DNA from: Inquilinus sp. Marseille-Q2685
Lineage (GTDB): Bacteria; Pseudomonadota; Alphaproteobacteria; DSM-16000; Inquilinaceae
DNA: 64,000 nt
Reading direction: 5' to 3'
Assembly: GCF_916619195.1 (NCBI RefSeq)
Contig: NZ_CAKAKL010000007.1
Coordinates: 186,001-250,000, forward strand
Made by a program: the position numbers and the translations under genes. Numbering within the stretch: position 1 is the first letter of the stretch; each line of letters begins with the position of its first letter. Under the pieces are notes generated by a model. It was not told where the DNA came from and did not search any database. It was given only the letters and a program-made list of their open reading frames with translations. Below are positions 1 to 7,850 of this stretch, one piece after another.

Positions 1-2
1 AC

Positions 3-182
3 GGCGGCCATGGCATCGCCGTCACCCATGCCGCGGTGATCCGGGCGGCGATCCTGCACGGGCTGGGCGCGCCGGCCTCCTCCTTCTGGCGCATCGACGT
101 CGTGCCGCTGGGCATCGTGGAGCTGAGCCACGACGGCCGGCGCTGGGCCTGGCGCGCGTCAGGCCCGCTCCTTGCCGGCTGA
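3..182 (+). CDS. Histidine phosphatase family protein, C-terminal fragment
   Basis: The frame is open from the window edge to TGA at 180-182 and gives the last 59 residues, beginning GGHGIAVTHAAVIRAAI. The VTHAAVIRAAI stretch resembles the second catalytic histidine region of the phosphoglycerate-mutase-like (histidine phosphatase) superfamily, where a conserved His follows a beta strand and precedes a helix. The N-terminal RHG motif would lie outside the window, so the assignment rests on this tail alone. Substrate cannot be told. The next gene, msrA, begins 83 bases downstream in the same direction. Confidence 0.6.
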   Translation, partial: GGHGIAVTHAAVIRAAILHGLGAPASSFWRIDVVPLGIVELSHDGRRWAWRASGPLLAG

Positions 183-265
183 AGGGGCTTGTCCCGCCGG
201 GCGGGCGATCTCACCTTGGAGGGCACATCGCGCTTGCGGCCGCGCCCGGCCGCCGGAGACATCCC

Positions 266-877
266 ATGGCCCTGAAGATCGATCCCTGGTCCTTTCCCGC
301 CCCCGAGCTGGACGCCGAAGAGCAGGGCCGTCGCTCGATCGTGCTGGGCGGCGGCTGCTTCTGGTGCACCGAGGCGGTGTACAGCCAGCTCGACGGCGTG
401 CTGTCGGTGCGCCCCGGCTATGCCGGCGGTACCCGCGAGACGGCGGACTACCGCACCGTCTGCAGCGGCGCCACCGACCATGCCGAGGTGATCGAGGTGG
501 TCTACGACGCCGGCAAGATCAGCCTGGGCCAGATCCTCAAGCTGTTCTTCTCGATCGCCCACGACCCGACGCAGAAGGACCGCCAGGGCAACGATGTCGG
601 CCGGCAGTACCGCTCGGCGATCTTTTATGCCGATGACGAGCAGAAGCGGGTGGCCGAGGCCTATATCGCCCAGATCGAGCGGGACCGGCTGTTCGATGCG
701 CCGGTGGTGACCGAGGTGGTGCCGCTCGAGGCCTTCTACGAGGCCGAGGAATATCACCACGACTACGCTGCCCGGAACCCGAACCAGCCCTATATCCGCG
801 CGGTCTCGACCCCGAAGGTCGAGAAGCTGAAGGCGGTGCATGGCGACCTGCTGAAGGCGTCGGCCAAGGCGGGGTGA
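266..877 (+). CDS. msrA: Peptide-methionine (S)-S-oxide reductase MsrA
   Basis: MsrA reduces methionine-S-sulfoxide in proteins and free methionine, a cytosolic oxidative-damage repair step. The 203-residue product carries the family hallmark GGCFWCTE with the catalytic Cys at about residue 31, followed by the conserved SGATDHAEVIEVVYD and EEYHHDYAARNPNQPYI blocks. The length matches the usual 170-220 residues. The ATG at 266 follows a purine-rich CGGAG sequence. No MsrB domain is fused or adjacent. It is followed by a palindromic repeat that separates it from a convergent gene. Confidence 0.95.
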   Translation: MALKIDPWSFPAPELDAEEQGRRSIVLGGGCFWCTEAVYSQLDGVLSVRPGYAGGTRETADYRTVCSGATDHAEVIEVVYDAGKISLGQILKLFFSIAHDPTQKDRQGNDVGRQYRSAIFYADDEQKRVAEAYIAQIERDRLFDAPVVTEVVPLEAFYEAEEYHHDYAARNPNQPYIRAVSTPKVEKLKAVHGDLLKASAKAG

Positions 878-896
878 GGGCCCGGATCGCCGAAAT

Positions 897-984
897 CGTC
901 ATTGCGAGCGCAGCGAAGCAATCCAGGGGCCAGTGCGAACCGGCCCCTGGATTGCTTCGTCGGCTTCGCCTCCTCGCAATGACG
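897..984. repeat. Dispersed palindromic repeat, type A (copy 1)
   Basis: A long imperfect palindrome starts CGTCATTGCGAG and ends CTCGCAATGACG. Its centre carries an ATCCAGGGGCC / GGCCCCTGGAT stem. It lies between the convergent msrA and endonuclease III-like genes and could act as a bidirectional transcription end. A second copy of the same type lies at 54031-54112 and is split by an insertion sequence. Confidence 0.85.
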
Positions 985-1026
985 GCTCTGTTCCTTGGAA
1001 GAGCCCAATTCGCGGGCTTGGCAGCC

Positions 1027-1716
1027 TCACATCCCGCAACGGGGGCACAGGTCGCGCAGCGGGCAGGCGCCGCAGGCCGGGGCGTGGGCGGTGCAGATGG
1101 TCTGGCCCAGCAGCTTCATCAGCCGATGCAGCTCGGCCAGATCCTCGGCGTCCCACGCATCCGGCAGCTGGCGCATGAACAGCTCGAATCCGGCATCGTA
1201 GTCGGCAGCGGGCGGCAGCAGCCCCAGCCGGCCGCCGAGCCGCAGCAGATGCGTGTCGACGACCAGGGCACGCTTGCGCAGCGTGCTGAAGTTCAGAACC
1301 GCAGCGGCGATCTTCGACCCGACGCCGGGCAGGCGGCGCAGCCACTGCATCGCCGCCTCCTCGTCCAGATCCGCCAGATGGTCGAGCGAGAGGCGGCCGG
1401 TGCAGGCGACGATCATGCGCAGCGCCTGGGGCAGCTGCTCGGCCTTCGCATCCGCCAGGTTCACCGGCCAGATGATCCGCAGCACGGCGTGTGGCGACTC
1501 CTCGCGCAGCCAATCCCAGGACGGGTACTGCCGGCGCAGCTCCCGGAACACGCGCCGCGACACCTCGTCCCGGGTCTTGGAGCCGAGCATGCTGCGGACC
1601 AGCTGGCTGACCGGATCTCGGCGCCGGCTGTCGCGCCGCGGCCCGAGCCGCGCCAGCAGCCGGTCCCGGACCCGGGGCAGAAGCGGAGAGTCTTCGAGGG
1701 CGAGGGAGAGCTGCAT
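1027..1716 (-). CDS. Endonuclease III-like DNA glycosylase (HhH-GPD, 4Fe-4S)
   Basis: A base-excision-repair glycosylase of the Nth/HhH-GPD superfamily, 229 residues. The helix-hairpin-helix LPGVGSK at about residues 129-135 supplies the Schiff-base lysine (K135). VVDTHLLRL supplies the catalytic aspartate (D154). The C-terminus has the 4Fe-4S motif C-X6-C-X2-C-X5-C at C208, C215, C218 and C224. Sequence around these motifs differs from classical Nth, so it may belong to a separate subgroup. It lies six bases downstream of the TfoX-N gene in the same direction and is probably co-transcribed with it. Confidence 0.85.
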   Translation of the reverse strand: MQLSLALEDSPLLPRVRDRLLARLGPRRDSRRRDPVSQLVRSMLGSKTRDEVSRRVFRELRRQYPSWDWLREESPHAVLRIIWPVNLADAKAEQLPQALRMIVACTGRLSLDHLADLDEEAAMQWLRRLPGVGSKIAAAVLNFSTLRKRALVVDTHLLRLGGRLGLLPPAADYDAGFELFMRQLPDAWDAEDLAELHRLMKLLGQTICTAHAPACGACPLRDLCPRCGM

Positions 1717-1722
1717 CGCGGG

Positions 1723-2076
1723 TCACCGGGCGCGCGATCCCGCGGCTGCGACCCGATGCGCGGCCGCCAGTCCGGCCCGCGCCCAGTCGATCAGCTCGTC
1801 GGGTTCGTTGAAGAGGCGGTCCGGCACGCGCCAGAAGGAGAGGTCGATGGTGCGGCCCTGCTTCTCGTAGCTGAGCGGCGGGAAAGCCTCCGCTTCCTTG
1901 AAGGCCGCGCGGTTGAGGTCGTCGACTCGGAGGTAGAGAGCATCCTCCGCGATCACGCCGAACATCACGCCCTCGCAGAACAGGCCGGTCGCGCCGAACA
2001 TGCGCCGGGGCGCGATCGGGCCGAGCGGCGCGAGCTGGTCGCGCAGGAAGTCGATGAAGCTGTCGCGAGCCGCCAT
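1723..2076 (-). CDS. TfoX N-terminal domain protein
   Basis: A 117-residue protein consisting of one TfoX/Sxy N-terminal domain. The block RRMFGATGLFCEGVMFGVI at about residues 24-42 is typical, followed by LYLRVDD and PPLSYEKQGRTIDLSFWRVPD. The family is named after competence regulators, but stand-alone N-domain proteins are widespread in alphaproteobacteria and their role is unknown. It lacks the TfoX C-terminal domain, so a competence role should not be assumed. It is the first gene of a two-gene unit with the downstream glycosylase. Confidence 0.8.
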   Translation of the reverse strand: MAARDSFIDFLRDQLAPLGPIAPRRMFGATGLFCEGVMFGVIAEDALYLRVDDLNRAAFKEAEAFPPLSYEKQGRTIDLSFWRVPDRLFNEPDELIDWARAGLAAAHRVAAAGSRAR

Positions 2077-2206
2077 GCTCGATCCTCGAGGAAAGGCGAT
2101 GAGTCATGATAGGAACGAATATGGAACACGGCAAGCGGGAAGCGGTGCCTTGGCCACCTTCGGGGCGCATGGGATAAGGAGGTCCCGCTCCGCACCGAGA
2201 CCGACC

Positions 2207-3046
2207 ATGCTTCGACCGTTCGCGCCGCCCGCCGACATCGCCGCCCTGGCGCCGACCGACCGCAGCCGGCGCATGCTGGAGGCGGCGCTGGCCGGGGCGG
2301 AGGCGATCCGGGCCCTCAGCGCCCATGCCGGGCGCTGGGAGGGGACGGCGCTGGAGCGCAAGGGCGCGCGGGACTTCGTCACCGCCGCCGACCGGCAGTC
2401 CGAGGCGGCGGTGGCCGCGGTGCTGTCCGCCGCCTTTCCCGACCACGCCATCACCGGCGAGGAGGGCACGGCGATCCGCGGAGACGGTGCGGGCACCTTC
2501 CTGGTCGACCCGATCGACGGCACCACCAACTTCGCCTGGGGCATGCCGTTCTTCGGCATCGCCATCGCCCTGGTCGAAGGCGGCGAGACGGTGGCGGGCG
2601 TGGTGCTGGACCCCAGCCTGGGCGAGGCCTTCGTCGCCGAGCGCGGCCTCGGCGCCTTCCTGAACGGCCGACGGCTGCGGATCGACCGCGCGGTCGTGCC
2701 GGAGGAGGCTCTGGTCGGCGCCAGCCTGCCGATCCCCGGCCAGCTCCGCAGCATCGGGGTCGAGACCTATCACCGGGCGCTGCGCGGGGTGATCGACCGC
2801 GCCGCCGGGGTGCGTCGGCTCGGCTCCGCCGCGCTCAGCCTGTGCTATGTCGCGGCCGGCCGGCACGACGCCTTCTTCGAGGACGGCCTGTCGCCGCTCG
2901 ACCACGCCGCCGCGGTGCTGGTGCTGCGCGAGGCGGGCGGCATCGCCACCGGCTTCGACGGCGGCCCGATCCCGGCGACCGGCGCGGTGCTCGGGGCCAA
3001 TCCCGGCCTGCACCCCTGGCTGGTCGGGCTGCTGAGCGGCAGCTAG
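2207..3046 (+). CDS. Inositol monophosphatase family phosphatase
   Basis: A 279-residue Mg-dependent phosphatase of the IMPase/FIG superfamily. Metal-binding signatures are visible: ITGEEG, the DPIDGTTNFAWG loop at about residues 101-112, and a C-terminal LSPLDHAAAVLVLREAGG block standing in for the usual WDxAAG motif. The family includes inositol-1-phosphatase, histidinol-phosphatase (HisN) and PAP phosphatase; the substrate cannot be assigned here. The start was placed at ATG 2207 because the upstream frame is antisense to the TfoX gene. The stop overlaps the stop of the convergent MscS gene by four bases. Confidence 0.85.
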   Translation: MLRPFAPPADIAALAPTDRSRRMLEAALAGAEAIRALSAHAGRWEGTALERKGARDFVTAADRQSEAAVAAVLSAAFPDHAITGEEGTAIRGDGAGTFLVDPIDGTTNFAWGMPFFGIAIALVEGGETVAGVVLDPSLGEAFVAERGLGAFLNGRRLRIDRAVVPEEALVGASLPIPGQLRSIGVETYHRALRGVIDRAAGVRRLGSAALSLCYVAAGRHDAFFEDGLSPLDHAAAVLVLREAGGIATGFDGGPIPATGAVLGANPGLHPWLVGLLSGS

Positions 3047-4173
3047 CCGCGGCCGGCGGCCCGGCGGCGGACGATCTCCTCGGCCTCGACATCTGGTGGC
3101 TGCAGCTCACCGCGCCAGCGGGGCAGGGCGTGCGGATGCGCCGCCTGCAGCCAGGCGATCATCTTCTCGCGCACCTCGCAGCGCAGGTCGAAGGCGCGGC
3201 CGGAGTTGCGGGCGCTGACCAGCATGCGGATCTCCATCACCTGCTCGCGGAAATCGGTGACCTGCAGCACCGCGACCTGGCCGTCCCACAGCGGCGAGGC
3301 CTTGGCGATATCGTCCAGCCTGCGCCGCATCTCCTCCACCGGCGCGGTGTGGTCGAGATAGAGGAAGACGCTGCCGATCAGGGCCGAGCCCTCGCGCGTC
3401 CAGTTCTGGAACGGCTGCTCGATGAAATAGCTGAGCGGCAGCACCAGCCGGCGCCAGTCCCACAGCCGGACCACGACATAGGTCGAGGTGATCTCCTCGA
3501 TGTTGCCCCACTCGTTCTCGACCAGGACGGCGTCGTCGATCCGGATCGGCTGGGTCACCGCCAGCTGGATGCCGGCGATCATGTTCTTCAGCATCGGCTG
3601 CAGCGCCAGGCCGATGACCAGGCCGGCGGCGCCGGCCGAGGCCAGCAGGCTGATGCCGTATTGCCGCACCTCCTCGAAGGTCATCAGCGCGGCGGAGAGG
3701 GTGACCGTCACGATCAACGCCGCCACCACCCGGCGCAGGATCCGGGTCTGGGTGACATGCTTGCGCGCCAGCAGGTTGTCCTCGGCGTCCAGCGTGAAGC
3801 GGCGCAGATAGACCGTCATCCAGATGTGCAGCGCGGTCAGCGCCACCCAGCCAAGCAGGGCGATGAAGGCCAGCAGCAGGAGGTGGCGCACGATGCCGAT
3901 CTGGGCGTCGGACAACGGCGCGACGGTGCCGGCGGCGGAGATCGCGACGATCATCGCGGCCAGCCGGGTCGGCCCGTGGGTGCGCGACACCAGCGAGCGC
4001 CAGAACAGGTCCTTGCCGGCCACGATGCGGGTCGCGGTCCGGAACAGGATCTTGTGGACGGCCCTGGCGACCACCACGGCCAGGGCCAGCAGGCCGGCGC
4101 TGATCGCCCAGGGCGGCATCCAGGGCAGCTGGGCCTGGAACCAGTCCAGCCAGCGGTCGATGGTGTCGATCAT
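3043..4173 (-). CDS. MscS-family mechanosensitive channel
   Basis: A 376-residue inner-membrane protein with hydrophobic segments in the first half: ISAGLLALAVVVA, LAAMIVAISAAGTVA, HLLLLAFIALLGWVALTA and VVAALIVTVTLSAALM. These are followed by a pore-lining helix rich in Ala/Gly (LLASAGAAGLVIGLALQPMLKNMIAGIQLAVTQPIRIDD), the MscS signature. The C-terminal cytoplasmic region has the beta domain (VLVENEWGNIEEITSTYVVVRLWD). It should release solutes on hypo-osmotic shock, although some relatives have other gating roles. It is a single gene with no obvious operon partner. Confidence 0.9.
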   Translation of the reverse strand: MIDTIDRWLDWFQAQLPWMPPWAISAGLLALAVVVARAVHKILFRTATRIVAGKDLFWRSLVSRTHGPTRLAAMIVAISAAGTVAPLSDAQIGIVRHLLLLAFIALLGWVALTALHIWMTVYLRRFTLDAEDNLLARKHVTQTRILRRVVAALIVTVTLSAALMTFEEVRQYGISLLASAGAAGLVIGLALQPMLKNMIAGIQLAVTQPIRIDDAVLVENEWGNIEEITSTYVVVRLWDWRRLVLPLSYFIEQPFQNWTREGSALIGSVFLYLDHTAPVEEMRRRLDDIAKASPLWDGQVAVLQVTDFREQVMEIRMLVSARNSGRAFDLRCEVREKMIAWLQAAHPHALPRWRGELQPPDVEAEEIVRRRAAGRG

Positions 4174-4234
4174 TCGGTGGTTCCCGCGGGTGTCCCTCTG
4201 CTTGGCAATGCGGAGGGACGCGATGGGTTCCGCC

Positions 4235-5080
4235 CTAGGGGCGTGGTGTCGCGCCGAACATCGCCTCCAGCGCGCCCGGCGCGTCGGTGGTGATCTGGTC
4301 GGCGCGCAGCGCCACCAGCCGGGCCAGCGCGGCCGCCGCGCCCGGATGGTCGGGGTTCAAGGTCCAGGCGTCGACCGTCCGGCCGGCGGCATGGCAGGCG
4401 GCGATCAGGTCCACCCCCAGCGCATCGGCGCGCAGCACGATCGGGTAGGAGAGATAGATCATCGCCGCCTCGGGGGCACGGTCCAGCGCCGCGGCGATGA
4501 AACGCTCGGCATCCGCGGCCGTCCGCAGCGTGCCGAGCGTGTCGTCGTCGCAGGGATCGAAGCCCAGGCGCAGCCCCGGCAAGGTCGCGCCGAGGCGGCG
4601 CACCGCCGTCCAGTCGCCGCCGCTCAGGATGAAGCGGCCGGCCACCGGCGCCAGGGCGTTCCGGAAGGCATCGACGCTCCGGCCGTCCAGGGCGCCGTCC
4701 GCCTCCTTGAGGTCGAGCTGGACCAGGGCCGCCGGATCGGCCCCGGCCGCGGCCAGCTCGGTCAGGTCCTCGAGCTGCAGCAGCCGGTCCCCGGTCGGCG
4801 TACCGTCCTTGCCGCGCATTCGCAGGCCGCGCAGGTCGGCGAAGGTGGCGGCCGCGACCGGGCCGTGTCCCGTGGTCTCGCGGTCCAGCGTCTCGTCGTG
4901 CAGGCAGGCGAAGCCGCCATCGGCGCGGCGGCGCAGATCCACCTCCATCGAGGCGCCCAGCGCCATGCCCTCGCGCAGCCGGGCGGGGGTGAAGGGGATG
5001 TCCTCGGGCCGGCGCTGCAGCCGGTGCCATTTCAGCCGGATGCGGTGGCCGTCGGAAAGGATCTCGATGCCGTCAGGCAT
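4235..5080 (-). CDS. Glycerophosphodiester phosphodiesterase family protein
   Basis: A 281-residue GDPD-fold enzyme expected to hydrolyse glycerophosphodiesters to glycerol-3-phosphate and an alcohol. Visible active-site elements are an N-terminal His (KWHRL), the metal-binding ExD in SMEVDLRR, and the CLHDETLDRETTGHG block. The first motif is WHRL instead of the usual AHRG, so the N-terminus is divergent. No signal peptide is visible, indicating a cytoplasmic location like UgpQ. It is the last gene of the ABC operon and overlaps the ATPase gene by eight bases. This coupling suggests that it processes the imported solute. Confidence 0.8.
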   Translation of the reverse strand: MPDGIEILSDGHRIRLKWHRLQRRPEDIPFTPARLREGMALGASMEVDLRRRADGGFACLHDETLDRETTGHGPVAAATFADLRGLRMRGKDGTPTGDRLLQLEDLTELAAAGADPAALVQLDLKEADGALDGRSVDAFRNALAPVAGRFILSGGDWTAVRRLGATLPGLRLGFDPCDDDTLGTLRTAADAERFIAAALDRAPEAAMIYLSYPIVLRADALGVDLIAACHAAGRTVDAWTLNPDHPGAAAALARLVALRADQITTDAPGALEAMFGATPRP

Positions 5081-6155
5081 GGGTCTGCTCCGGTTGCCGG
5101 GCGGGTTCGGCCAGGGTCAGGTGACGTGCCGGCTCGCCCGGGCGAAACAGCGCGCAGCGGGTGGGGCGCAGCGTCACCGCGGCGCCTTCGGCGAGGCCGT
5201 CGGCCCGGCCGAGCTGCAGCTTGAGCACGGTGCCGTTCCCGATGTCCACATCGCCCATCCGGACGGCGCCGAGATCGACCAGCCGGGCGACCCGGCCGAA
5301 GACGGTGCCCGGCGTGCCGGCGGGGACCGGGACCAGGTCCTCCGGCCGCAGCGCCAGGGTGGCGGGGCCGTCCGGCAGGTCGCAGGACGCCGCCAAGCCG
5401 TGCCAGCGCAGACGCCCGGCCTCGACCCGCGCCTCGGCCAGGGTCATGGTGCCGATGAAGCCGGCGACGAACTCGGTCTCCGGCCGGGCATAGATCTCGC
5501 CGGGCCGGCCGACCTGCTCGATCCGCCCGTCCTTCATCACCACGATGCGGTCGGCCAGGGTCATCGCCTCCTCCTGGTCGTGGGTGACGAAGACGGTGGT
5601 CAGGCCCAGGCGGCGCTGGATCGCCCGCACCTCCTCGCGCAGCCGCACCCGGAGGTGGGCGTCGAGGGCGGAGAAGGGCTCGTCCATCAGCAGGATCTTC
5701 GGCTCCAGCACGACGCAGCGGGCGATGGCGACGCGCTGCTGCTGGCCGCCCGACAGCTGGCCGGGATAGCGGCCGCCGTAGCCGGACAGGCCGACGAGGT
5801 CCAGCACGCCGTCGACCCGGCGGTCGACCTCGCCGCGCGACAGAGGCCTGAGCCGCAGGCCGAAGGCGATGTTGCGGGCCACGGTCATGTGCGGCCACAG
5901 CGCGTGGCTCTGGAACACCATGCCGGTCGGGCGGCGGTTCGGCGGCAGCGCGCCGATATCGGCGCCGTCGATCGCGACCCGGCCGCCGCTCGGCGTCTCG
6001 AAGCCGCCGATCATGCGCAGCACGGTCGACTTGCCGCAGCCGGAGGGGCCGAGCAGGCAGACCAGCTCGCCGTCGCCGATCGCCAGCGACACCCGGTCGA
6101 CCGCGGCGGTCTCGCCGAAGCGCTTGGTCAGGCGGTCGAGCTCGAGCGTGGCCAT
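5073..6155 (-). CDS. ABC transporter ATP-binding protein (importer, MalK/PotA class)
   Basis: The 360-residue ATPase has Walker A GPSGCGKST at residues 36-44, the signature LSGGQQQRVAIAR, Walker B ILLMDEPFSALD, and an H-loop (FVTHDQEEAM). A C-terminal extension (residues ~240-355) fits the TOBE-type regulatory domain of MalK/PotA/FbpC/UgpC ATPases. It lies seven bases after the second permease gene and overlaps the glycerophosphodiesterase gene by eight bases. It should energise the two permeases of the same operon. Substrate cannot be read from the ATPase. Confidence 0.92.
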   Translation of the reverse strand: MATLELDRLTKRFGETAAVDRVSLAIGDGELVCLLGPSGCGKSTVLRMIGGFETPSGGRVAIDGADIGALPPNRRPTGMVFQSHALWPHMTVARNIAFGLRLRPLSRGEVDRRVDGVLDLVGLSGYGGRYPGQLSGGQQQRVAIARCVVLEPKILLMDEPFSALDAHLRVRLREEVRAIQRRLGLTTVFVTHDQEEAMTLADRIVVMKDGRIEQVGRPGEIYARPETEFVAGFIGTMTLAEARVEAGRLRWHGLAASCDLPDGPATLALRPEDLVPVPAGTPGTVFGRVARLVDLGAVRMGDVDIGNGTVLKLQLGRADGLAEGAAVTLRPTRCALFRPGEPARHLTLAEPARQPEQTHA

Positions 6156-6162
6156 GTGGTCC

Positions 6163-6981
6163 CTAGGCTCCCAGCCCGCGCGCGATGGTGCGGGCGCTGA
6201 GGATGTTGCGCGCGAACAGCAGCGCCACGAAGGACGGGACCCAGAGCAGCACGGACAGCACCGCGCCGTACTGGATCACCAGCTGGTTGTTGATCAGGGA
6301 GATCATCAGGATCGGCATGGTCCGGACCGTCGGCGCGCCGATCAGCCAGGCGCCCTCGGTCTCGTAGAAGGTGCCGACGAAGCTGAGCAGCAGGGCGGCG
6401 GCGATGGCCGGGCCGGCCTGGGGCAGGGTGACGTGCCAGAAGGTGCGGAACGGGCCTGCCCCCACGTCCCGCGCCGCCTCCTCCAGCCTTCGATCCACGG
6501 TCTGGAAGGCGGCCACCGGGATCCAGATCATGAACAGCAGCGTGTTCAGCACCTGGATGATGGCGACGCCGGCGAAGGTGCCGACCAGGCCGAGCTGCAG
6601 GAAGATCGCGGCGATGGCGACATAGAGGCCGAATTTCGGGAAGGCTTGGGTCGCCAGGAAGGACAGGAGGAGCAGCTGCTTGCCCGGGAAGTCGAGCCGG
6701 GCGAAGGCATAGGCGGCGGGCAGGCAGATCGCGGCCGAGACCGCGGTGACCACCACCGACAGCGCCAGCGAGGTGCGCAGGGCCGACCAGACGTCGGCCC
6801 GGGCCAGGGTCATGCCCCAGAAGCGGAAGCCCCATTGCGTCGGCAGCAGGGCCGGGTAGCGCCAGGCCTCGGCGAAGGCCCACAGGAACACGGTGGCGAT
6901 CGGCACGATGATCGCCACCGCCAGCACCGCCGCCAGCAGCGGTCCCGGCAGGCGGCGCAGCAGGCGTCGGGCCGCGGTCAC
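6163..6981 (-). CDS. ABC transporter permease, second subunit
   Basis: A 272-residue inner-membrane permease with about six hydrophobic segments. Its BPD_transp_1 EAA-type loop reads RRLEEAARDVGAGPFRTFWHVTLPQAGPAI, which couples to the ATPase. The start is taken as GTG at 6981, giving a GTGA overlap with the stop of the preceding permease. A longer open frame extends upstream but is antisense-like and overlaps that gene. Both permeases have similar EAA loops, consistent with a heterodimer of the PotB/PotC or UgpA/UgpE kind. Confidence 0.88.
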   Translation of the reverse strand: MTAARRLLRRLPGPLLAAVLAVAIIVPIATVFLWAFAEAWRYPALLPTQWGFRFWGMTLARADVWSALRTSLALSVVVTAVSAAICLPAAYAFARLDFPGKQLLLLSFLATQAFPKFGLYVAIAAIFLQLGLVGTFAGVAIIQVLNTLLFMIWIPVAAFQTVDRRLEEAARDVGAGPFRTFWHVTLPQAGPAIAAALLLSFVGTFYETEGAWLIGAPTVRTMPILMISLINNQLVIQYGAVLSVLLWVPSFVALLFARNILSARTIARGLGA

Positions 6982-7850
6982 GGAGCCCCCCGGGCGCGCG
7001 ACTTCGAGATCGCGCGGACATAGAGCACGCCGACCGCGGCGCAGATCAGGAAGGTGACGACGGCCTGGGTCTGGGCCGCCACCGGGTCGCGCACGTCGCC
7101 GAAGGTGCGCTGCATGTAGACGCCCATCATCTCCGGCGAGGCGGGGCCGAGCAGATAGGGCAGGGTGAAGCTGCCGAAGATGTTGAGGAATTCGAGGGCG
7201 AAGGCGATCAGCAGCGAGTTGCGGATCAGCGGCAGGACGATGCTGACCAGGATGCGGACGGGGCCGGCGCCGACGTCGCGCGCGGCCTCGATCGCCGGCA
7301 GCGGCACCTGGGCCAGGCCGGACAGCAGCACCAGGAGCGTGAGGGGAACGCCCTCCCACACCAGCCCGATCACCGGCCCCCAGGGGCCGAGATAGGGCGA
7401 GACATAGCCGCCGATGCCGAAGGCGGCGAGGATCGTGGCCAGCAGTCCGTTCGGCCCGATCGACCGGATCAGGGCGTAGGCGACGATGATGCCGGGCACG
7501 AACAGCGGGAACACGGCGATGCCTTGCACCACCGCCGGCAGCCGCCCGGCGGCGAAGCGGAGGTACAGCGCCAGCGGCAGGCACAGGGCCAGCAGCAGCG
7601 CCGTCGCCACCGCCGTGGTCCAGAGAGTGAAGCCGAGGTTGCGGCGGCTCTGCGGGTCGGCGAAGAACTCGGCGTAGTTCGCCAGCGAGAAGACGCTGCG
7701 GCCGTCGACTTCGACCCGCAGCGTGGTCAGGATCGCCGACACCGCCGGCACCAGCACCAGCGCCACCACCAGCAGCACCGGTGCCGCCACCATCAGCAGG
7801 CCGAGCGCCTGCCGCCGGAAGCCGATCGCGCGCGGGGACCTTTCGGTCAC
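6978..7850 (-). CDS. ABC transporter permease, first subunit
   Basis: A 290-residue inner-membrane permease. Hydrophobic segments include LGLLMVAAPVLLVVALVLVPAVSAI near the N-terminus, and the EAA-type loop IEAARDVGAGPVRILVSIVLPLIRNS lies in the second half. The gene starts with GTG, overlapping the stop of the binding-protein gene in a GTGA, and ends in another GTGA overlap with the second permease. This tight coupling indicates translation from one mRNA. It probably forms the membrane channel with the 272-residue permease. Confidence 0.88.
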   Translation of the reverse strand: MTERSPRAIGFRRQALGLLMVAAPVLLVVALVLVPAVSAILTTLRVEVDGRSVFSLANYAEFFADPQSRRNLGFTLWTTAVATALLLALCLPLALYLRFAAGRLPAVVQGIAVFPLFVPGIIVAYALIRSIGPNGLLATILAAFGIGGYVSPYLGPWGPVIGLVWEGVPLTLLVLLSGLAQVPLPAIEAARDVGAGPVRILVSIVLPLIRNSLLIAFALEFLNIFGSFTLPYLLGPASPEMMGVYMQRTFGDVRDPVAAQTQAVVTFLICAAVGVLYVRAISKSRARGAP